A stretch of 25,337 bases of DNA from Didymodactylos carnosus (lineage: Eukaryota; Rotifera; Eurotatoria; Philodinida; Philodinidae), in the NCBI GenBank assembly GCA_905250885.1, contig CAJNOQ010002257.1, positions 1 to 25,337 on the forward strand, in the 5' to 3' direction. The translations under genes and the position numbers were made by a program. The notes below the pieces were generated by a model. That model searched no databases. It saw only the letters and a program-made list of their open reading frames with translations, and was not told the origin of the DNA. Shown here piece by piece: positions 20,201 through 25,337 of this stretch (positions are counted from its first letter, which is position 1; the number at the start of each line of letters is the position of its first letter).

Positions 20201-21621
20201 TTCAGTCCCTCCTACTATTAGAACCTCTCTAATGTGAACATACGTGCGATGTTTCTCTCTCTACTGTTTATCATCTGTCCCTTTTGTACTGATACTAATT
20301 ACGCTTTACGTACTAAAACTGACTACTGTACGTATGAAAAAAGAATGCTATCACGATACGAGCTAAAAAGATGAACAATATAATTAATTCAGGACTAGTG
20401 TAGAAGCAGACATTCTAGAACTTTTTTTTTCATTTCCCAGTAAAACATGCATAATCTCTCTAAAGTGAACATCTTCCTATAGTGAACGTTTTTGAAAAGT
20501 CCCGATGGTGTTCACAATAGAGAGGTTTTACTGTATGTCACATTTGCACTAGAAAGACTTGCTCTATACGCATAATTTGATCGCATGAGTATCATGAAAC
20601 AAACGAGTATTCCAATCTTTTTTTTCAAGATTCCGAAAAAAACACGAAAAATTAGCTTTAGGACGAAAATGATAAAAATTCTGAGAGTATTCAATCGTGT
20701 ATTAATCTCAAACTTGACGTTTGTTTGACGAAAAATCGACTTCTTTTTTGACAAGAGGACTCTTAAATGTGTATTTTTTGTTTTGTTTAGATCCTCCAAC
20801 AGTAACTACATTTGCAGATTATATTCAAACACAGCGTTATAAAAACGCCACATTAATCTGTACAACGATGTCTCGTCCAACAGCTCGAATCTATTGGGAG
20901 AAAAATAATCGACCAATAGTAAATGATGAAAAATATTCGATAACAACGTCATTTAATCAAACAACAGTTATTAGTGTACTCAACTTTCAGGTAGTTTCGA
21001 GTAACCTATTTTTTTAATATACCATTTATCACATCAATTTCCTTATCTCAAATTTCTAGGCTAGAAATGAAGATGATTATGGAAAATATTTTTGTATCGG
21101 TGAAAATTCACTTGGACGATCGGATGCATTCATATTTGTATTAGGTATGTTAAAATTCAAACATTTTATATAATTTATTCTTTTAATTAATTTTACTTTT
21201 TTCTAGAGGAATTAACCGCCCCAACTACATCATCCACAACATTATTATTATCATCCACAACAGAAATAAAAATTCCTGATTATAAACATCAAAAATATGA
21301 TGGAAACAGTCGACCAACAAAACATCGATTACAAAGTAAATTTTTATCTTTGCATATAAAATAGATCTCTTAAGTTATAGATGTCGTTAAATACCATACT
21401 ACTGGTGTTTTTATCGATTTTTATATTCTTTTTTTCATCATAGTCAAGTTATTAATATAAAAAATATTTTATTCATTTTAGAAACTCGTCTATTATTGAT
21501 TACAACGACGATAAATGAACGTGATATTCATATTAGTTCAAATAGTCGTCAATTTTATCAACAATGTCACAAATATCTTTTTCTATTAGTTTTCATTATT
21601 ATAAAAATAATCATAAGGTGA
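8191..21621 (+). CDS. Three-Ig-domain adhesion protein, lachesin/IgLON/DIP type
   Basis: Proteins of this class sit on the neuronal or epithelial surface, usually by a GPI anchor, and act in cell recognition. Exons: 8191-8275, 12938-13041, 16337-16496, 16574-16639, 16959-17114, 19243-19368, 20791-20990, 21060-21144, 21207-21335, 21482-21621. They sum to 1251 bases, 416 residues, and phases agree at every join. Residues 1-20 form a signal peptide (MSIVVTVSKILLLIII). Ig1 has Cys54, Trp66 and Cys121 in DAGEYQC; VLWQKIDR matches lachesin-type Ig1. Ig2 has Cys165, Trp177 and Cys213 (VECIADNG). Ig3 has Cys256, Trp268 and Cys311 (DYGKYFC). Then come a Thr/Ser-rich stalk and a hydrophobic tail ending LFLLVFIIIKIIIR, typical of a GPI signal. 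Several N-glycosylation motifs (NYT, NTT, NAT) are present. The sixth intron is GC-AG. Exons 2 to 10 are firm; the first exon is less so, because an alternative start exists at 12739. Lachesin, neurotrimin-like and DIP proteins cannot be separated by eye. Confidence 0.85.
8606..8792. repeat. MITE-like element in the first intron of the Ig gene
   Basis: The left end GGATTATCCTGCCTTCATAA pairs with the reversed right end GGGATACCCTGTCTTCATAA, followed by shared AAATC and ATATTTATG blocks. The middle contains the palindrome pair CCAAGTTT and AAACTTGG. No target duplication could be fixed, so the superfamily is unknown. Confidence 0.6.
9707..9946. mobile_element. hAT-type MITE in the first intron of the Ig gene
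   Basis: The ends are CAGAGGTGCAGAATC and, reversed, CAGAGGTGCAGGAATC. Flanking octamers ATCTATTG (9699-9706) and ATCTCTTG (9947-9954) agree at seven of eight positions, the 8-base duplication expected of hAT elements. The 240-base interior has no frame and is rich in AAAATTTTTCCAC-type motifs in both orientations. The first bases CAGAGGTG match those of the nested element at 6349, but the interiors differ, so the two families may have shared a transposase type. Confidence 0.85.
9955..12738. other. Long intron sequence of the Ig gene
   Basis: AT-rich sequence with poly-T tracts and GA/CT-rich patches (11581-11612, 12261-12280, 12340-12378). Frames on both strands look like chance. No exon, RNA gene or complete mobile element was recognised. 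Confidence 0.4.
12739..13041 (+). CDS. Alternative first exon of the Ig gene
   Basis: The frame of exon 2 stays open upstream for 66 codons to an ATG at 12739, just after an in-frame TAA. Used as a first exon it would replace the signal peptide of exon 1 with a longer N-terminus: a hydrophobic start (MMIVYIMTFMMFWCW), a basic stretch (FIRTRTNYRSFNR), then a second hydrophobic run (KVLLTILILVG) leading into the Ig domain. The competing view is that TTTTAATTCTAG (12926-12937) is the acceptor joining exon 1. Both are possible, perhaps from two promoters. I favour the 8191 exon because a compact signal peptide and a phase 1 intron before the first Ig domain are normal for this superfamily. Confidence 0.4.
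13507..13550. repeat. Compound TA/TG microsatellite
   Basis: About seven TA units run into about fifteen TG units with one interruption. Other AT runs lie at 14317-14343, 16640-16659 and 17266-17283, all in introns of the same gene. Confidence 0.9.
15345..15463. repeat. Small inverted-repeat element
   Basis: GGTTAAAAGTTGATTATT (15345-15362) is the exact reverse complement of 15446-15463. The 83-base spacer has no frame. The 119-base layout is MITE-like, but no target duplication is evident. Confidence 0.55.
17115..18642. other. Fifth intron of the Ig gene, first part
   Basis: The intron (17115-19242) splits Ig2 in phase 1. This part is AT-rich. A minus-strand frame of 116 codons (18291-18641), the longest non-exonic frame in the gene, contains GLLSPRICEGILTDN but was not assigned to a family; it may be chance or a transposon relic. 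Confidence 0.4.
18643..18888. repeat. Palindrome-rich element built on TAGGATCCTA
   Basis: ATCCTATTAGGATTTCG (from 18643 to 18691) is mirrored at 18728-18777, with arms of about 49 bases and near-identity through TAGGATCCTAACAAAATC. Beyond the hairpin more copies of GGATCCTA and TAGGATTTTG continue to about 18888. There is no coding capacity. The outer borders and target duplication are not resolved. Confidence 0.65.
18889..19242. other. Fifth intron of the Ig gene, last part
   Basis: AT-rich intron sequence that ends in a good acceptor, TGTTTACTTTAG, at 19242. Nothing else was seen. Confidence 0.5.
19369..20074. other. Sixth intron of the Ig gene, first part (GC-AG intron)
   Basis: The donor is GCAAGT after GTCGAAT, and the matching acceptor is TTTTGTTTAG at 20790. 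An open plus-strand frame at 19512-19709 has a balanced composition (IQTCSIWLESSEEG, then NYGFCSPENVNYGII) and a GTAATT after GCAG. It has no ATG start and does not fit the phase of exon 6, so it is not called as an exon. Confidence 0.5.
20075..20533. mobile_element. pogo/Tc1-type MITE flanked by TA
   Basis: The left end CAGTAAAACCTCTATTAGTG pairs with the reversed right end CAGTAAAACCTCTCTATTGTG, and both sides then read GAACACC. TA lies directly outside each end (20073-20074 and 20534-20535), the target duplication of the Tc1/mariner/pogo group. CAGTA-type ends with AACCTC recall Tigger/pogo elements. The 459-base interior repeats CTCTCTAATGTGAAC motifs near both ends and has no transposase frame. 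It lies in the GC-AG intron, about 260 bases before the exon that opens Ig3. Confidence 0.9.
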
Positions 21622-21891
21622 TACGATTATCATTTTCTATATCGTTAAGATAGTAGTTTCTAGTCAGTATGTCTTCCATTACAGTGATATATATAAACTG
21701 GACATAAATTATCATATGGACGTGTTTTGTTGTTGTTGTTATTATATACTTACTAACAGTATTTAAAAATTTAACGAATAATTTTGTCTCATATATCATG
21801 TACAATATTTCTCGTTTTGTTTTTTCTCTATTTAAATCTAGATTCTTGATGTTCGAGCCTTGCTTCTTTTTTATTTATCTTTTTTATGAGA

Positions 21892-21897
21892 AATAAA
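21892..21897 (+). terminator. Candidate polyadenylation signal of the Ig gene
   Basis: AATAAA lies about 270 bases after the TGA of the Ig gene, in A-rich sequence. Confidence 0.45.
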
Positions 21898-21929
21898 TAA
21901 CAAAATAATTTTTGTAACAAGCAAAATAA

Positions 21930-21935
21930 TTTATT
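21930..21935 (-). terminator. Candidate polyadenylation signal of the TMEM272-like gene
   Basis: TTTATT on the plus strand is AATAAA on the minus strand, about 390 bases after the stop of the minus-strand gene. It lies about 35 bases from the signal of the converging Ig gene, so the two transcripts probably overlap slightly at their 3' ends. Confidence 0.35.
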
Positions 21936-22328
21936 AGTTTTCAACATTGAGTTAAACATATTATTAACTGTTTTGAAATAAGCTAACAATAAAATAAATA
22001 AATAAATATAATATTTACATATCTGAATTTGTTTTTCATGTGTAAGAGAAGCGTCCCTTTAAAATTTTAATCTAAAACGTTTCTTGTTTTAGCTGATTAT
22101 TCTACGAAGAAGTGCAAAATATTTGAGTAAGAAAGCCTAAAAAAGATGAGTCTATATTTCTTTCAAAAACCAAATCTATCCTTATTCTGTACACAGCACG
22201 ACTCAATATCAGCTATTTATGATTTGTTTTCTTATCCGTTATATAACATTATTTTTATGGTCAAATAGCTGAAAGTTCTGTAGGGTTATTTCCGATCTTA
22301 ACGTGTCTGACACTTTTCTATTTATCCC

Positions 22329-23611
22329 TTAACTAGCTGCTACTTTTGCTATTTGAATAGCTCGTCTTTTGTGCCTGCAGTGTACAACACAAACAACAAT
22401 TAGCAATAAAGTAATCATTAAGCCAACCAACGCATAGGAATAAATAATACTAACGAACGCAATTAAATAGACGTTTTTTTTGCACCAATTATTTGGATCT
22501 TCTATTGTTTGTTCATAAGAAGGAAATCGAACTTTAAATATACAATAATTACCAAATACAAACCAAACAAAAAGAATTAACGATATAGATATTTGCATAA
22601 ATGCTGATCCATTTGCTCCCTCCGGCGTTTCTTCTTCATCCATTACACTTTCACGATGTCGCCTATGATGATATTGACTCCACATTACTTGTAATATTTT
22701 TAATAATGCCAACGCACCACCAACGAGAACAAATACCGGAATTTTAGGATCTAAGGGACATTCTTCCAGATTGGATACACCTAAAAGACAAAAGAGCAGT
22801 TAAAGAATGAGTCATACATATGAGAGACTGATTTTGTTAAATATCAATCTTTCTATAGTGAACAATACAAAACTCTTTAGCCGTTCTAGTAAGAATAACA
22901 TTTACCAACGCCTATCATTAAAAGTGGAAGAATCAATGTCACAGCAAATATAAATGATGCCACTTCTGAAATTAAAAACAGAAGAAATAATTAAGTTTTA
23001 CATTTCCTCCTCAACTTACTTGTCTGTAGCAATATGTCAGCTGTTTTTCTAATGAACTCTAAAAGGGAAAAAAAAGTATATATATATTAGAAGATAAAAT
23101 TTAACTATACGACGAAAATACATACCAAAAATATGTTCTGCATCCGTGTATTCTTCTGAGATTCTTGAGAATACGGATATATTACCATGTATTTCTTTAA
23201 TTTCTGTCACAGACCATCTTGAGGTATATGCATTTGTTTCGTCAGCGAACTAAACACAGAAAAAGAGCAATTACTGAAGCAAGAAACAAAAATTTTGAGA
23301 AAAATCTTGATTAATTCCACGGATTCACGATATTGATGGGGTCAAAATTCGAAGAAATTTTTGACATATGAATATTGAGTGCGGAGAACAGACAGTACTT
23401 TCTTCTGATGTATTATAATCTTTCTTCATGTTTATTGAAATCTGACAAAATTTGACCCAAAAGTATCATAACCGAAATAGCGCGTAAGTCTCAGAAGTTA
23501 GTACCTAATATAAGAAATGGTCCACTGCTCAAGCTAAACACTAAATAGTCGATCACTTAAAAGAAACTTTTAGTTCTTATCACCTTTCTTACAACTTACA
23601 ATCTTTGACAT
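22329..23611 (-). CDS. TMEM272-like four-helix membrane protein
   Basis: Members of this family are small multi-pass membrane proteins of unknown role. Exons in transcript order are 23600-23611, 23126-23249, 23020-23058, 22906-22965 and 22329-22780 (stop TAA at 22329-22331). They sum to 687 bases, 228 residues, and all phases agree. Introns are 350, 67, 54 and 125 bases with GT-AG ends. Helix 1 is VASFIFAVTLILPLLMIGVG. Then comes the family-type stretch EECPLDPKIPVF that opens helix 2 (VFVLVGGALALLKILQVMW). A charged loop rich in His, Arg and Glu follows, then helix 3 (ISLILFVWFVFGNYCIF), an extracellular-type loop with DPNNWCKK, helix 4 (VYLIAFVSIIYSYALVG and on) and a short basic tail. The Cys before the Pro-rich motif and the Cys in the second loop are typical of the family. 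Exons 2 to 5 are firm. The 12-base first exon (MSKI) is inferred from an ATG followed by GTAAGT in the right phase; a different upstream exon is possible. Confidence 0.8.
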
Positions 23612-23816
23612 TTGATAACTATAGATGTGGGAAAAGTTTTGATAACATTTTTGTTGTTCTCATCGTTCAAAAATTCATATCTTAAAAGTTCCTACCTTCG
23701 CTTTACTATTATAGATGTTGATTCTTAACAGATTGTACTTTATTGGTGTTCTATCAAGACATCGTAGTATTGAAAAAATTTCATTTTTTTCTGCAATACC
23801 GCAGACGATCGAAGCT
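23612..23816. other. 5' flank of the TMEM272-like gene
   Basis: AT-rich sequence between the inferred start codon and the Mutator-like element. It should hold the promoter of the minus-strand gene. No distinct motif was recognised. Confidence 0.4.
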
Positions 23817-23825
23817 TCTCAAAAG

Positions 23826-25136
23826 GATTTACACGATTTACTTTTCGCAGATTTACTTTCCATTGACTAATTTCTGTTTTGCTTTTTTTCTCGAAAAACT
23901 ATAATTTTTAATGCAGAGGATTTACTTTTCATTGATTACATAAAAATATATTCCAAATTAGCGACTTTTTTTGTATAGGAATAATCTTTCCACTGATTAT
24001 TTGGACGAAAAGAAATGAGCAAATGAATACTCATTACGACAACCAATGTATTAAAATTCCCAATTTAATATGTACAAATAAAAGTAAAAACGGAAAAAAT
24101 GATTCTTCAGGTTTCTGATGGACGTATCTCATGCCGGCAGCTTTCAAGAACGCTGAAATATCAATACGACTCTCATCTTAACGTTGCCACAGTTTCATTA
24201 AGTTAGTGTCTGATCGGAATTAATTTTTGCGACGTTTTGGAGTTGGTGCTGTCTTGCACTCTTGCAATCGATACTAATGATTGTTTCTTCTGCAGTAACT
24301 CAATAACAATGCAAATGTTTGAATGTGGAGAATTTACATGTTTTTTTATTCGAGAATGCGATCTTCCAGATATTTAATTGTTTGCAGTATTATATTACGA
24401 TAATGGTTATACATATGTGGTGGAAATCGACTGAATATGATAATAATTAAGAAATCCTTTATTACCCAGATAATCCAGTGGAATACGAATTAGACACTGT
24501 AAGCCCCATAACATATGCTTTGATGATAATAACGATAATGCTGCGAAATCACGAAGGTTTTCATTATCTTTGTATGCTGTTTTTAAACTAAGATCAACAA
24601 ATTTACGAAATATACTTTGTCCATAATGAAGTTAACAACCTCTACCAATAATACTTAAGTAATATTTAGTAAATACATTTGAAACAACGTAACTCAAAAT
24701 CAATTGTAATCGTTCTTAACCTGATAACTAACCGGAATTCGAACATTTTTCCGAATATTACTAATGTGAGAACAGAGTTGTGTATCTCTATCTTTATATA
24801 CATTCTTACAAATATTATCATGCTGACAACTATTCTACTTCTCAAATTACTGAGCACTGCTCTTTCCCACTTAAAAATTAATTAATCCGTTATCGATAAG
24901 TGTTTGTTCCATTTGAAAAATTTATTGGTTGTCGGTTGTCGCAATGAGCATTCATCTGCTTTGTTCACATAATCAGTCAGTGGAAAGGTTATTCCTATAC
25001 AATAAAATGGCTAATTTGGAATACATTTTTATATAATCAATGAAAAGTAAATCTTCTGCAGTAAGAATTATATTTTTTCGTGAAAAAAAACAATTAAAAA
25101 TAGAAAATAATCTACGGAAAGTAAATCGTATACTCG
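23826..25136 (-). mobile_element. Mutator-like element (MULE) with long inverted repeats
   Basis: The 1311-base element has imperfect inverted repeats of about 210-220 bases (23826-24045 and 24926-25136). Shared blocks are CGATTTACTTT, GATTTACTTTTCATTGATTA, TATTCCAAATTAG, TTGTATAGGAATAA and CTTTCCACTGA. It is flanked by perfect 9-base duplications TCTCAAAAG (23817-23825 and 25137-25145). Long inverted repeats with a 9-base duplication are the hallmark of Mutator-like transposons, and the core holds a decayed MULE transposase on the minus strand. It lies about 200 bases upstream of the TMEM272-like gene. A frame at 25040-25285 crosses the right border and is a chance frame. Confidence 0.88.
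24100..24710 (-). pseudogene. Decayed MULE transposase (catalytic and C-terminal part)
   Basis: Read on the minus strand, pieces of a MULE transposase follow in the right order but in changing frames. IDFELRCFK (DFEL at 24690-24701) holds the second catalytic Asp. GC, a stop, then LHYGQSIFRKF (24602-24640) is the C(2)H motif with the stop at one of the two variable positions. DLSLKTAYKDNENLRDF and an Ala/Leu-rich stretch follow. After a frame change comes SRFPPHMYNHYR (24397-24429), next to where the catalytic Glu region should be. A second shift leads to VIELLQKKQSLVSIARVQ (24253-24306), and the last piece is LMKLWQR plus DISAFLKAAGMRYVHQKPE (24104-24170). The first catalytic Asp and any zinc finger are missing, probably by internal deletion. 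The protein cannot be active. Confidence 0.8.
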
Positions 25137-25145
25137 TCTCAAAAG

Positions 25146-25337
25146 CGATACAAATTCATTCTAATTGGCTTTGTAAAATCAAACAACATCAGAGAGGACA
25201 TAAAAAACTGACGAGGAATGATCCCCAACTGATAAATCGCTTTTTCAACGAAACCGACTGGACTATAGGTAGTCGACGATGCTGATTCCGAATACCACCA
25301 TGAATGCTGCCGCTAGGCCTTCAAAGACCGGTATTCT
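25146..25337. other. Right edge with partial repeat
   Basis: The last 190 bases are less AT-rich than the rest. GCTGATTCCGAAT (25281-25293) equals the outer 13 bases of the right arm of the hairpin at 1-164, and the bases before it are close (GAT against GAC). No matching left end is in the window. It may be the end of another family member or the start of a larger repeat cut by the window edge. No gene was recognised. Confidence 0.45.

Noticed and set aside
24100..24710. A recoded gene in which TAA and TAG read as Gln
   Set aside because: Several stops in the fossil transposase could be former CAA or CAG codons, but there are also frameshifts, and the neighbouring genes end at normal TAA and TGA stops. 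Decay explains it.
25040..25285. 81-codon basic frame near the right edge
   Set aside because: It begins inside the inverted repeat of the Mutator-like element and runs through its border and target duplication into flanking DNA.
1..25293. The whole window as one giant element bounded by ATTCGGAATCAGC inverted ends
   Set aside because: The left motif belongs to a complete 164-base hairpin of its own, ordinary host genes lie between, and 13 bases of identity are too little to define 25 kb borders.

Overview
The window looks like nuclear DNA of a small AT-rich invertebrate. Genes are split by GT-AG introns (one is GC-AG), AATAAA signals follow the stop codons, and coding exons favour codons such as TTA, TCA, CGT and AAT. 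Very short introns (57 to 86 bases) sit beside kilobase introns full of small DNA-transposon relics. This style fits a bdelloid rotifer of the Rotaria type, but that is inference from style, not from a marker gene.

Four protein genes are supported. At 1528-2053 (+) is the 3' end of a gene I cannot name. At 4088-5583 (+) is a two-exon PCID2 gene (PCI-domain subunit of the TREX-2 mRNA export complex). At 8191-21621 (+) is a ten-exon gene for a secreted, probably GPI-anchored protein with three Ig domains, of the lachesin/IgLON/DIP type. At 22329-23611 (-) is a five-exon gene for a four-helix membrane protein of the TMEM272-like family. The last two genes converge, and their candidate polyadenylation signals are about 35 bases apart. 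The four genes share no obvious pathway.

The rest is largely mobile DNA. Three hAT-type MITEs have 8-base target duplications (2847-3042, 6349-6540, 9707-9946). One of them sits inside an arm of a larger foldback element at 6276-6849. A pogo/Tc1-type MITE flanked by TA lies at 20075-20533 in an intron of the Ig gene. A Mutator-like element (23826-25136) has inverted repeats of about 210 bases, a perfect 9-base target duplication and a frameshifted transposase fossil on the minus strand. There are also unassigned palindromic elements (1-164, 813-984, 8606-8792, 15345-15463, 18643-18888) and a diverged duplication of coding-like sequence at 506-1462.

I found no rRNA, tRNA, CRISPR array, operon or bacterial-type system. 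Nothing here is clearly a new biological system. The best leads are the Mutator-like element with its transposase fossil, the nested MITE with its empty site preserved in the opposite arm, and the duplicated exon-like segments near the left edge.
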